A stretch of 14,895 nucleotides of DNA from contig JAVEDG010000292.1 of assembly GCA_030841245.1 (NCBI GenBank), positions 1 to 14,895 of the forward strand. The letters are read 5' to 3'. Every line of letters starts with the position of its first letter. Position 1 is the stretch's first letter. A model generated the notes under the pieces. The model saw nothing but the letters and a program-made list of their open reading frames with translations, had not been told where the DNA came from and did no database searches. Positions 5,818 through 13,161 of the stretch are shown here, piece after piece. This stretch comes from Actinomycetota bacterium. Lineage in GTDB: Bacteria > Actinomycetota > Actinomycetes > JACCUZ01. Position numbers and translations under genes: made by a program.

Positions 5818-5861
5818 GGCACCCGCAGCATGAGGTGCCGGTACTCGTGGCCGCCGGTCAC
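5814..5861 (-). CDS. 15-codon ORF bridging recG and rsmD (possible coupling or leader peptide)
   Basis: A GTG at 5861 overlaps the recG stop in the tetranucleotide GTGA. The frame reads MTGGHEYRHLMLRVP and stops in a second GTGA that contains the rsmD start. I do not recognise the peptide. The exact double overlap suggests a stepping stone that carries ribosomes from recG into rsmD, as neither rsmD nor this ORF has a strong ribosome site. It could also be the stub of a once longer gene, or chance at this GC content. Nothing proves the peptide has a job. Confidence 0.4.
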   Translation of the reverse strand: MTGGHEYRHLMLRVP

Positions 5862-8071
5862 GCCTTCTCCAGGTACTGCGCGCGCTGCTCGTCGAGGAGG
5901 GACTCGATCCGGGCGAGCAGGTCGGGATGCTTCTCCAGCCGCGGGTCGGCGGCGACCAGCTCGGTCGCGTCCTCGCGAGCCTGCTCGATGACCTGCTCGT
6001 CGCGGATCACGCGCAGCAGGCGCAGGCTCGACCGGCGCCCGGACTGCGAGGCGCCCAGGACGTCGCCCTCACGGCGGCTCTCCAGGTCGAGGCGCGAGAG
6101 CTCGAAGCCGTCGGAGGTGGCGGCGACCGCGTCGACCCGTTCGCGGGCGGGCGACCCCTCCGCGGCGTCGGTGACCAGCAGGCAGAGCCCGGCCGCGGCA
6201 CCCCGGCCGATCCGGCCGCGGAGCTGGTGCAGCTGGGAGACACCGAACCGGTCGGCGTCCATCACGACCATGACGGTCGCGTTCGCCACATCGACCCCGA
6301 CCTCGATCACCGTGGTGGCGACCAGCACGTCGACCTCGCCGGCGGCGAACCGACGCATCACCCCGTCCTTGACGTCGCCCGGGAGCCGACCGTGCAGCAT
6401 CTCGACGCGCAGGTCGGCGAACGGTCCGGAGGCGAGCTGCTCGACGACGTCCACGACCGCCAGCGGTGGGCGGCGCGGCGGCCCGTCGACGTCGTCCGGC
6501 TCTGGCTCGTCCCCGGCCGCCTCCTCGCTGCCCTCGTCGGTCCCGATCCGGGGGCACACGACGTAGGCCTGGTGCCCGGCCGCCACCTCCTCCCGGACCC
6601 GCTCCCAGGCCCGCTCCAGGAACCGCGGCTTCTCCCCCGCCGGGACCACGTGCGTGGCGATGGGCGAGCGCCCGACCGGCAGCTCGGTGAGGGTGGACAC
6701 GTCGAGGTCGCCGAAGACGGTCATCGCGACCGTGCGCGGGATCGGCGTGGCCGTCATGACCAGCAGGTGCGGCGGGCGCAACGCCTTGAGCCGCAGCGCG
6801 TCGCGCTGCTCGACCCCGAACCGGTGCTGCTCGTCGACCACCACGAGACCGAGCTCCTGGAAGTCGACCGTGTCCTGGATCAGGGCGTGGGTCCCGATCA
6901 CGATGCCGGCCTCGCCGGAGGCGATGTCGAGCAGCGCTGCCCGGCGTACGGCGCTGGGCTGCGAGCCCGTGAGCAACGCCACCCGGGTGCCCACGTCGGC
7001 ACCGCCGAGCAGACCGCGTTCGGCGAGCGGACCCAGCATCTCGGTCACCGAGCGATGGTGCTGCTGGGCCAGCACCTCGGTGGGGGCCAGCAGCGCCGCC
7101 TGCCCGCCCGCGTCGACGACGGCGAGCATCGCGCGCAGGGCGACCACCGTCTTGCCGGAGCCGACCTCACCCTGCAGCAGCCGGTGCATCGGGTGCTCCT
7201 CGGCCAGGTCGGCGGAGATCCTCGTCGCCACCTCCTGCTGGCCCTTGGTGAGCTCGAAGGGCAGTCGCGCGTCGAAGGCCGTCAGCAGCCCCCCGTCGGT
7301 GGCGACCCGAGGCGTGGCGGGCAGCAGCGCGGCCTCGGTACGCCGACGGGCGAGCACCACCTGCAGCTCGAACGCCTCGTCGTAGCGCAGCCGGGCCCGC
7401 CCGCGCCGCGAGTCCTCGTCGCGTTCCGGCAGGTGCACCAGCCGCAGCGCCTCCCGGAGGCCGACCAGACCACGGTGCGCCCGGACCCCCTCCGGCAGCG
7501 GGTCGGGCACCTCGCCCAGCACCTCGAGCACGATGTCGACCGCCTGCTTGATCTTCCAGGTCTCCAGCTTGGCGACCGCGGGGTAGATCGGGATGATCGC
7601 GCCGGCGAAGCGCAGGGCGTCGACGTCGTCGCTGTCGTCGAGCAGGACGTAGTCGGGGTGGACCAGCTGGCGTTTGCCGCGGAACGTGTCGACCGTCCCG
7701 CTGAACAGCCCGGTCTTGCCGCGGAGCCGGTCGGCCAGCCAGGTCTGGGCGCGCTTGGCGAAGAAGGTGACGAGCAGCGTCCCCGTGCCGTCGGTGAGCG
7801 TCACCTCGAGCCTCGACCTGGGGGGACCTCCCTGGGAGCCCGGCCGCCGGTAGCTGTGCACCGCCGCCGCCGCCACCCGGGCGAGGACGGTGACCTCCTC
7901 CCCGATCCGCAGCGCGGCCAGGTCGGTCAGCTCGCCCCGCTTGGCGTAGCGACGCGGGTAGTGGCGCAGCAGGTCCTCGACGGTCCAGATGCCGAGCTTG
8001 GCGTCGAGAGCCTTGGCGGTCTTGTCGCCGACGACCTGGACGAGCGGGGCCTGCAGGCCGACCTCGGTCAC
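5858..8071 (-). CDS. recG: ATP-dependent DNA helicase RecG
   Basis: Double-strand translocase that regresses stalled forks and processes branched DNA. The 737-aa protein starts with the family wedge/OB region (to about residue 200), then helicase motif I GEVGSGKT (301-308), motif II DEQH (413-416), motif III TATPIPRT (440-447) and motif VI GRIGRG (619-624). The C-terminal DGFELSRLDLESRREGD segment (from 654) corresponds to the translocation hook. A proline/acid-rich insert at about 511-537 interrupts the second RecA domain at a surface loop. The GTG at 8071 follows a G-rich ribosome site and lies 13 nt after the DAK2 stop. Its stop overlaps the 15-codon ORF. The rpmB-DAK2-recG neighbourhood is shared with many Gram-positive bacteria. 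Confidence 0.97.
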   Translation of the reverse strand: MTEVGLQAPLVQVVGDKTAKALDAKLGIWTVEDLLRHYPRRYAKRGELTDLAALRIGEEVTVLARVAAAAVHSYRRPGSQGGPPRSRLEVTLTDGTGTLLVTFFAKRAQTWLADRLRGKTGLFSGTVDTFRGKRQLVHPDYVLLDDSDDVDALRFAGAIIPIYPAVAKLETWKIKQAVDIVLEVLGEVPDPLPEGVRAHRGLVGLREALRLVHLPERDEDSRRGRARLRYDEAFELQVVLARRRTEAALLPATPRVATDGGLLTAFDARLPFELTKGQQEVATRISADLAEEHPMHRLLQGEVGSGKTVVALRAMLAVVDAGGQAALLAPTEVLAQQHHRSVTEMLGPLAERGLLGGADVGTRVALLTGSQPSAVRRAALLDIASGEAGIVIGTHALIQDTVDFQELGLVVVDEQHRFGVEQRDALRLKALRPPHLLVMTATPIPRTVAMTVFGDLDVSTLTELPVGRSPIATHVVPAGEKPRFLERAWERVREEVAAGHQAYVVCPRIGTDEGSEEAAGDEPEPDDVDGPPRRPPLAVVDVVEQLASGPFADLRVEMLHGRLPGDVKDGVMRRFAAGEVDVLVATTVIEVGVDVANATVMVVMDADRFGVSQLHQLRGRIGRGAAAGLCLLVTDAAEGSPARERVDAVAATSDGFELSRLDLESRREGDVLGASQSGRRSSLRLLRVIRDEQVIEQAREDATELVAADPRLEKHPDLLARIESLLDEQRAQYLEKA

Positions 8072-8084
8072 GGTCCCCCCACCC

Positions 8085-9689
8085 TCACTCGACCCCGATC
8101 AGCAAGGGGTAGCGCGGCTGGCCTCCCTCGTAGACGACGGTGTCCACCTCCGGACGGGTCCGTCCGAGGTGGTCCACCACCTCGGACGCGAGCCGGTCGG
8201 GGGAGTCGGCCCCGCTCACGAGGGTCACCAGCTCGCCACCCGACCCGAGCATCCGGTCGACCACCGTGCAGGCGACGGTGGAGAGGTCCTCGCCGATCAC
8301 CGCGAAGTCGCCGTCGACGATGCCGAGCACGTCGCCGGGCCGGCAGACCCCTGCCATGGTCACCGCCTCCCGGGCCGCCACGGTGACCCCGCCGTGCCGG
8401 CAGCCCCCCGCGGCAGCCGTCATCCGCACCACGTCGTCCTCGAACCGCGATGCAGGGTCGTGCACGGCCAGGGCGGCCACCGCCTGGACGGTGGCCCGGG
8501 TCGGGATGACCGCGACGCGCAGGCCCTCGTCGCGGGCCCGGCCGGCCGCGGCCTCCGCAACGGCGAGGCTGTCGGCGTCGTTCGGCAGCACCACCAGGTC
8601 ACGGGCGTGCGCCCGGCGCAGCCCTTCGAGCAGCTCACGGGTGGAGGCTCGCCGGCCGGGGCCGCCGGCCACGACCGTGGCACCGGCCGCCTCGAACAGC
8701 GCGGCCAGCCCGTCGCCCGCGACGACGGACACGACCGCCCGTCGTTCGGGGATGGCCTGACCGCGCCGGCGGGCGGCGTCGGCGAAGCTGCTGACCCGGA
8801 TGCGGTGCGGACGTCCGGCAGCCAGACCGGCCTCGATCGCCGCGCCGACGTCGTCCACGTGCACGTGGACGTTCCAGGTGGGCTCACCGCCGACCACCAG
8901 CAGCGAGTCGCCGAGCGGGGAGAGCGTCTCGCGCAGCGGCGGGATCGCACCGGCCGGCGCGTCGAGGAGGAACATCACCTCGTACCCCGGTCCGTCCCCG
9001 GCATCCTCGGGATCGGACTCCGGCTCGGCGGACGGCGCGACCGGGACGGCCGGAAGGACGGCGGCCGGTACCGGCACGGAACCGGTGACGACTTCCTGCA
9101 GGGCGTCGAGCAGCACGCAGACGCCGCGACCGCCGGCATCGACGACACCGGCCCGCCGCAGCACCTCGAGCTGTTCGGGCGTGCGGGCCAGCGCCTCGCG
9201 AGCGCCGTCGGCCGCTGCCACGACCACGGCGCCGAGCTCGGTCCCTGCGCCCGCCGCCGCCTCGGCCGCCACCCGGGTGACGGTCAGCATGGTGCCCTCG
9301 ACCGGGCGGCCGACGGCCTCATAGGCCGCCGTCGCGGCCTTCCCCAGCGCTGTCGCCAGGCGGGCACCGTCGACCGCGTCGTCGCCGACCGCGTCGGAGA
9401 GGCCGCGGAAGACCTGGCTGAGGATCACCCCGGAGTTCCCACGCGCGCCGAGCAGGGCGCCGTGCGCCAGTAGGGCGAGGACGCGGCCGGCCGAGCAGCC
9501 GGTCCGGGCCGACTCGTCGAGCTCGGCCACGGCGGCCGCGACGGTGAGGTGCATGTTGGTCCCCGTGTCGCCGTCCGGCACCGGGTAGACGTTGAGCTCG
9601 TCGATCTCCGCGCGCGCAGCAGCCAGCGCATCACGGCCGGCGATCGCCCAGGCCCGCACGGCGGCGGCCTCGAGCAGGGCTGCGGGCAT
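8085..9689 (-). CDS. DAK2-domain kinase, FakA-like (fatty acid kinase catalytic subunit)
   Basis: Probable ATP-binding kinase of the FakA type, which phosphorylates fatty acids presented by a separate DegV/FakB carrier for phospholipid synthesis. No FakB is in this window. The 534-aa protein has the DhaL/DAK2 domain in the first 200 residues, with NVYPVPDGDTGTNM (33-46; Asp39 and Asp41 bind Mg-ATP) and GARGNSGVILSQ. A Pro/Ala/Glu/Asp-rich linker follows at about 200-230. The middle domain starts at GYEVMFLL, and a C-terminal DegV-like half ends YEGGQPRYPLLIGVE. The ATG at 9689 is supported by GGAGGGG and the family start. The long upstream extension is rejected. It leads the run to recG and coaD. 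The exact substrate in actinobacteria is inferred. Confidence 0.9.
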   Translation of the reverse strand: MPAALLEAAAVRAWAIAGRDALAAARAEIDELNVYPVPDGDTGTNMHLTVAAAVAELDESARTGCSAGRVLALLAHGALLGARGNSGVILSQVFRGLSDAVGDDAVDGARLATALGKAATAAYEAVGRPVEGTMLTVTRVAAEAAAGAGTELGAVVVAAADGAREALARTPEQLEVLRRAGVVDAGGRGVCVLLDALQEVVTGSVPVPAAVLPAVPVAPSAEPESDPEDAGDGPGYEVMFLLDAPAGAIPPLRETLSPLGDSLLVVGGEPTWNVHVHVDDVGAAIEAGLAAGRPHRIRVSSFADAARRRGQAIPERRAVVSVVAGDGLAALFEAAGATVVAGGPGRRASTRELLEGLRRAHARDLVVLPNDADSLAVAEAAAGRARDEGLRVAVIPTRATVQAVAALAVHDPASRFEDDVVRMTAAAGGCRHGGVTVAAREAVTMAGVCRPGDVLGIVDGDFAVIGEDLSTVACTVVDRMLGSGGELVTLVSGADSPDRLASEVVDHLGRTRPEVDTVVYEGGQPRYPLLIGVE

Positions 9690-9862
9690 TCGGCCCCTCC
9701 GCTTGCTGGGGTGCGGGTTGAAGAAGATGTAGGGCTGCGACGTGCGCCGGCTGCGCCGCACGGACCCTGCGAAGCGTAGTAGGGCCTTTGACCAGGTCCG
9801 GCGGCACTCGGCCCGCCCGGCTTCAGCGCGGTTTGGTGGCCGCGACGGCGGGTGCCGCTCGA

Positions 9863-9893
9863 TTGGCCGCCTGTGGCGCTCGTCGGATAGTCT
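9863..9893 (+). promoter_or_regulatory. Candidate rpmB promoter
   Basis: TAGTCT (9888-9893) is a good TANNNT -10. TTGGCC (9863-9868) could be the -35, but the 19-nt spacer is long. Transcription would start near 9900, giving a leader of about 67 nt. Confidence 0.5.
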
Positions 9894-9902
9894 GCTGCGG
9901 TT

Positions 9903-9921
9903 GCCCGGAGCCGATCCGGGC
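9903..9921 (+). promoter_or_regulatory. Hairpin at the start of the rpmB leader
   Basis: GCCCGG (9903-9908) pairs with CCGGGC (9916-9921) around a 7-nt loop, within a few bases of the predicted 5' end. It may stabilise the mRNA or take part in control by ribosomal protein. At this GC content it could be chance. Confidence 0.25.
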
Positions 9922-9966
9922 GGGCCGGGTCTCCTGGCCGTTCGTTCCTCAGATCTGGAGTGTTCC

Positions 9967-10152
9967 GTGGCTGCCACCTGCGACGTCTGCGGCAAGGGCC
10001 CTGGCTTCGGCAACCGCATCTCGCACTCGCACCGCCGCACCAAGCGCCGCTGGAACCCGAACATCCAGACGGTCCGCGCGATGGTCGGCCGCACCCCCAA
10101 GCGGCTCAACGTCTGCACCTCCTGCCTGAAAGCCGGCAAGGTCACCCGCTGA
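9967..10152 (+). CDS. rpmB: 50S ribosomal protein L28, zinc-binding type
   Basis: Structural protein of the large ribosomal subunit. The 61 residues begin MAATCDVCGKGPGFGNRISH, the family N-terminus. Cys5, Cys8, Cys50 and Cys53 form a zinc ribbon (C+ form), and RRTKRRWNPNIQ is the conserved rRNA-contact segment. The GTG at 9967 has GGAG six bases upstream. It is a single-gene unit, divergent from the DAK2 gene and convergent with thiL, with a hairpin at its end. Many actinomycetes also carry a cysteine-free L28 under the zinc regulator Zur; none is present here. Confidence 0.97.
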   Translation: MAATCDVCGKGPGFGNRISHSHRRTKRRWNPNIQTVRAMVGRTPKRLNVCTSCLKAGKVTR

Positions 10153-10159
10153 GGTTGCG

Positions 10160-10177
10160 CTGACCGCTCCCGGTCAG
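10160..10177. terminator. Bidirectional hairpin between rpmB and thiL
   Basis: CTGACCG (10160-10166) pairs exactly with CGGTCAG (10171-10177) around a 4-nt loop. It begins eight bases past the rpmB stop and contains the thiL stop codon (10174-10176) in one arm, so it can serve both convergent genes. No T-run. Confidence 0.55.
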
Positions 10178-11112
10178 AACGAGCGCCACCCGGCCGGGCC
10201 CGCGTACGTCTGCCCGTCGACGAGCACGCCCTCTCCCTCGCCCACCCGCCCGATGATCTGCCAGGCCATCGGCAGGTCGACCTCGCGAGGGAAGCACGCG
10301 GCCAGCGCGTGGTCCTCGCCCCCGGCCAGCAGCCAGGCCATCGGGTCGGCGCTGAGGGCGCGTGCCGTGTCGGTGAAGGCGGGTGGCACGTGGAACGCCG
10401 CCGACTCGACGTCGATACGGACTCCGCTCGCTGCCGCGACGTGGCCCAGGTCAGCGACCAGGCTGTCGCTGATGTCGATCATCGCGGTGGCGCCCAGCTC
10501 AGCTGCCCGCGGCCCTTCGTCATAGGGCGGCGCCGGGCGGCGGTGCGCCTCGACCAGCACGCGCGGCGACCGGAAGCCCCGCGACAGCACGGCGAACCCC
10601 GCTGCCGCCCAGCCGAGGCGGCCGGCGACCGCGACCAGCTGCCCCGGCTGCGCACCGGCGCGTGTGACGGGGTCCCGGCCCTCCAGCGTGCCCAGCGCGG
10701 TGACGGAGACCGTGATGACCCCCGACCGCACGACGTCGCCCCCGGCGACCGGGGCCCCGACCTCGGCCGCCTCGTCGCGCAGCCCGTCGGCGAGAGAGAG
10801 CACCCAGTCGGCGGGGAGGTCCTCGGGCACCGCCAGCGCGACGAGCAGCGCCGTCGCGCGTGCCCCCATGGCCGCGATGTCGGCCAGGTTGGCCGCGGCC
10901 GCCTTGCGGCCGACGTCGTAGGGCTCGGACCAGTCGCGCCGGAAGTGCCGCCCTTCCACCAGCATGTCGGTGGAGGCGACCACCCGGCCGTCGGGCGCGG
11001 CGACCACCGCCGCGTCGTCGCCGGGTCCCAGGGGCAGGTCGGACGGCGGCAGCCGGGCGCCGATGGCCTCGACGAGCGCGAACTCGCCCGTCTCGCCGAC
11101 CGATCGCGTCAT
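10174..11112 (-). CDS. thiL: Thiamine-monophosphate kinase
   Basis: Final step of thiamine diphosphate synthesis: ATP-dependent phosphorylation of thiamine monophosphate. It belongs to the PurM-like (AIR synthase) fold. The 312-aa protein carries GPGDDAAV (29-36) and STDMLVEGRHF (47-57) for metal and substrate, AAANLADIAAMGA (72-84), GGD (124-126), DISDSLVADLGH (213-224) and GGEDHAL (264-270, usually GGEDYEL). Length is normal. The ATG at 11112 is chosen because MTRSVGETGEFAL fits the family and GGAGG lies four bases upstream. Longer frames run back through the opposite-strand Lrp-type gene and are rejected. It diverges from that gene; a TAAGGT -10 candidate at 11183-11188 (minus strand) would overlap its leader. 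No TPP riboswitch is visible. Confidence 0.96.
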   Translation of the reverse strand: MTRSVGETGEFALVEAIGARLPPSDLPLGPGDDAAVVAAPDGRVVASTDMLVEGRHFRRDWSEPYDVGRKAAAANLADIAAMGARATALLVALAVPEDLPADWVLSLADGLRDEAAEVGAPVAGGDVVRSGVITVSVTALGTLEGRDPVTRAGAQPGQLVAVAGRLGWAAAGFAVLSRGFRSPRVLVEAHRRPAPPYDEGPRAAELGATAMIDISDSLVADLGHVAAASGVRIDVESAAFHVPPAFTDTARALSADPMAWLLAGGEDHALAACFPREVDLPMAWQIIGRVGEGEGVLVDGQTYAGPAGWRSF

Positions 11113-11126
11113 ACGCCCTCCACTCG

Positions 11127-11154
11127 TTGGCCCCGCTGCCCGATCCGGTAGGTT
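11127..11154 (+). promoter_or_regulatory. Candidate promoter for the Lrp-type/DUF3515 pair
   Basis: TTGGCC (11127-11132), a 16-nt spacer and TAGGTT (11149-11154) make a reasonable housekeeping promoter. Transcription would start near 11161, just downstream of the ATG at 11158, which argues that translation starts instead at the ATG at 11203. Confidence 0.5.
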
Positions 11155-11202
11155 CCCATGACGCAGCGAGACCCGACCGCCGACCTTACGGAGGCCACGC
11201 AG

Positions 11203-11439
11203 ATGGTTGTCCAGGCCTATATCCTGATCCAGACCGAGGTCGGCAAGGCCGCCTCCGTGGCGCGGTCCATCGCCGACATCAAGGGCGTCACGCAGGCCGA
11301 GGACGTCACCGGCCCGTACGACGTGATCGTGCGTGCCGAGGCGCGCAACGTCGACGAGCTGGGCAAGCTGGTCGTCGCCCGGGTCCAGGGTGTCGACGGG
11401 ATCACCCGCACCCTGACCTGCCCGGTCGTGCACCTCTGA
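11203..11439 (+). CDS. Stand-alone Lrp/AsnC ligand-binding (RAM) domain protein
   Basis: A 78-aa protein made of only the AsnC/Lrp effector-binding domain, without the helix-turn-helix. It begins MVVQAYILIQTEVGKAASV and contains the conserved GVTQAEDVTGPYDVIV, and it ends RTLTCPVVHL. Such proteins form ring-like oligomers and may bind amino acids or modulate full-length Lrp partners; the role in actinobacteria is not established. The ATG at 11203 is preferred over 11158 because GGAGG lies nine bases upstream, the length matches the family, and the promoter predicts a 5' end after 11158. Its stop overlaps the apparent CTG start of the DUF3515 lipoprotein gene. Confidence 0.9.
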   Translation: MVVQAYILIQTEVGKAASVARSIADIKGVTQAEDVTGPYDVIVRAEARNVDELGKLVVARVQGVDGITRTLTCPVVHL

Positions 11440-11921
11440 GCCTGCGCGGCGCCTCGCGCCGTCGCCGGGCGTCAGGGTGGGTCGCGGCGCCGCTCGTTCT
11501 CGCCACACTGGCCGGCTGCTCCGGCGGTTCGTCCGGCCCGGTCCGCGTGGCACCGCCGGCAGCAGCGGCTGCCCCGGGCTGCGCCACGCTGCACGGCGCG
11601 CTCCCCACGACGCTGGACGGTAGGTCGAGGCGCGGGACCCGGCCACGCTCGGTCACGACGGCCGCGTGGGGCGACCCGGCGGTGGTGCTGCGCTGCGGTG
11701 TGGCCCGCCCGGCCGCGCTCTCCCCCACCTCGCAGCTGATCGTGGTGAACCGGGTCGCATGGCTGCCCGAGGACCGCCCGCAGTGGTACGTGTTCACGAC
11801 CGTGGGCCGCACGGCGTACGTCGAGCTGCTGGTCCCGCGGTCGGTCCCGCGCCAGGACTCGACCGCCGCCCTGCCGGGTCTGGCCGCGGCGGTCAGCAGC
11901 TCGGTGCCGAAGGCCCGCTGA
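11436..11921 (+). CDS. DUF3515 lipoprotein with apparent CTG start
   Basis: Actinobacterial secreted lipoprotein of unknown function. The N-terminus has the full lipoprotein signal: a basic n-region (RGASRRRR), a hydrophobic core (WVAAPLVLATL) and the lipobox LAGC with Cys28 as lipid anchor. The mature part has Cys49 and Cys87, a likely disulfide, and the family motif WGDPAVVLRCG, then QWYVFTTVGRTAYVELLVP. Length is 161 aa. The frame has no ATG, GTG or TTG close enough to give a signal peptide. The CTG at 11436 overlaps the previous TGA (CTGA) and gives MSLRGASRRRR, so reinitiation at CTG is the simplest reading. A missed upstream splice of frames by sequencing error is the alternative. The family is secure; the start is not. 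Confidence 0.82.
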   Translation: MSLRGASRRRRASGWVAAPLVLATLAGCSGGSSGPVRVAPPAAAAAPGCATLHGALPTTLDGRSRRGTRPRSVTTAAWGDPAVVLRCGVARPAALSPTSQLIVVNRVAWLPEDRPQWYVFTTVGRTAYVELLVPRSVPRQDSTAALPGLAAAVSSSVPKAR

Positions 11922-11952
11922 CCTCGGCGGCGATCCGGCGCAGCAGCTCGGG

Positions 11953-11970
11953 CACCCGGTCCGCCGGGTG
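11953..11970. terminator. Bidirectional hairpin between DUF3515 and ddl
   Basis: CACCCGG (11953-11959) pairs exactly with CCGGGTG (11964-11970) around a TCCG loop. It sits in the 64-nt gap between the two convergent genes and can end both transcripts. No T-run. Confidence 0.6.
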
Positions 11971-11985
11971 TCACGGCCGGTGCGC

Positions 11986-13161
11986 TCAGCGCAGCCCGGT
12001 GTCGCGCGCCACCGCGGTCTGCAGCAGCCGGTCGACCAGGGCCGGGTAGTCCAGGCCGGTCGCCTGCCACATCAGCGGGAACATCGACGACGGCGTGAAG
12101 CCCGGCATGGTGTTGACCTCGTTGACCAGCACGGCACCATGGCGGTCCAGGAAGAAGTCCACCCGCGCGAGACCCTCGCAGGAGAGCGCCTCGAACGCCT
12201 CGCACGCCATCCGGCGGATCTGGTCCGCGACGCCCGTGGGCAGGTCGGCGGGTACGGCGAGCTCGGTGCCCTCGTCGGGGAGGTACTTGGCGTCGAAGTC
12301 GTAGAAGTCGTGCCCGACCCCGACGATGATCTCGGCCGGGACGCTTGCCTCAGGCGGCCCACCATCTCGGCCCTCGAGCACACCGCACTCGATCTCGCGG
12401 CCCTCGACCATGGCCTCGACGATCACCCGGGGGTCGTGGCTGCGCGCCACCTCGATCGCGTCGTCGAGCTCCGCCGGCTCACGCACCTTGGTGATGCCGA
12501 CGCTCGAGCCGGCCCGGCACGGTTTGACGAAGACCGGGTAGCCGAGGGTCGCGACCGTCTCGCGGACCGCGGCGGGGTCACGGGCCCACTGCCGCGGGGT
12601 GACGACGGCGTAGCGCCCTACCGGCAGGCCCGACCCGGCCAGCAGGGCCTTCATGTGCCCCTTGTCCATCGCTGCCGCGGAGGCGAAGACACCCGACCCG
12701 ACGTAGTGCACGCCGGCCAGCTCCAGCAGCCCCTGCAGGGTGCCGTCCTCGCCGTACGGCCCGTGCAGCAACGGGAAGACCACGTCGACCTGCCCGAGCT
12801 CGCGAGGCAGCGAGCCCGGCTCGTGCACGGTCAGGGACCGGCTGGTCGGGTCGCCGGCGAGCACCACCGACGAGCCAGAGTCGGCGACCTCCGGCAACGT
12901 CCCGCCCGTGATGGCGAGCTTCTCCGGCTCGTCCGCGGCGAGCACCCACCTGCCCTCGCGGGAGATGCCGACCGGCACCACCTCGTAGGCGTCCCGGTCG
13001 AGGACCGACAGCACGCTCCCCGCGGAGATGCAGGACACCGCGTGCTCGGTGCTGCGCCCGCCGAACACCACGGCGACACGCAGCTTGCGACCGGATCCGC
13101 CGGCGCGCTCCGCGGCGGCGCCCTGCTCCGCGGGCAGGCTCGGGTCCCTCGGGTCGCTCAT
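11986..13161 (-). CDS. ddl: D-alanine--D-alanine ligase
   Basis: ATP-grasp ligase that makes D-Ala-D-Ala for the peptidoglycan pentapeptide. The 391-aa protein shows FGGRSTEHAVS (33-43) with Glu39, HGPYGEDGT (134-142), the ATP-binding KPCRAGSSVG (213-222), the omega-loop YDFDAKY (287-293) typical of D-Ala rather than D-lactate ligases, and NEVNTMPGFTPSSMF (347-361) with the metal-binding Glu348 and Asn350. A 25-residue Ala/Glu/Pro-rich tail precedes the fold. The ATG at 13161 gives MSDPRDPSL. A TAGGGT -10 ends seven bases before it, so the mRNA is probably leaderless. Longer frames to 13305 cross the divergent gene and are rejected. The C-terminal TGLR is typical. Confidence 0.96.
   Translation of the reverse strand: MSDPRDPSLPAEQGAAAERAGGSGRKLRVAVVFGGRSTEHAVSCISAGSVLSVLDRDAYEVVPVGISREGRWVLAADEPEKLAITGGTLPEVADSGSSVVLAGDPTSRSLTVHEPGSLPRELGQVDVVFPLLHGPYGEDGTLQGLLELAGVHYVGSGVFASAAAMDKGHMKALLAGSGLPVGRYAVVTPRQWARDPAAVRETVATLGYPVFVKPCRAGSSVGITKVREPAELDDAIEVARSHDPRVIVEAMVEGREIECGVLEGRDGGPPEASVPAEIIVGVGHDFYDFDAKYLPDEGTELAVPADLPTGVADQIRRMACEAFEALSCEGLARVDFFLDRHGAVLVNEVNTMPGFTPSSMFPLMWQATGLDYPALVDRLLQTAVARDTGLR

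Larger units (their letters stand above)
9690..9966. other. Divergent intergenic region between the DAK2 gene and rpmB
   Basis: 277 bases. The minus strand has a possible -10 TACGCT (9773-9778) for the DAK2 operon, with a leader of about 77 nt and no clear -35. The plus strand has the rpmB promoter and leader. I see no gene in it; open frames here are extensions of rejected shadows. Confidence 0.45.

Noticed and set aside
5927..8386. 819-aa plus-strand open frame opposite recG
   Set aside because: It is antisense to a complete recG with all helicase motifs; the His/Arg/Gln-rich translation is the mirror of recG codon bias.
9690..10145. N-terminal extension of the DAK2 protein to 10145
   Set aside because: The extension crosses rpmB in antisense and has no family similarity; the ATG at 9689 has a strong ribosome site.
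11158..11202. Upstream ATG for the Lrp-type gene
   Set aside because: It lies only three bases after the -10 box, has no ribosome site, and would add 15 residues absent from the family.
11922..11985. Short minus-strand frame (HPADRVPELLRRIAAEV) after ddl
   Set aside because: It reads like a helix, but it is preceded by two in-frame stops after ddl, is only about 25 codons, runs into the antisense of DUF3515 and has no ribosome site; the interval is explained by the terminator hairpin.
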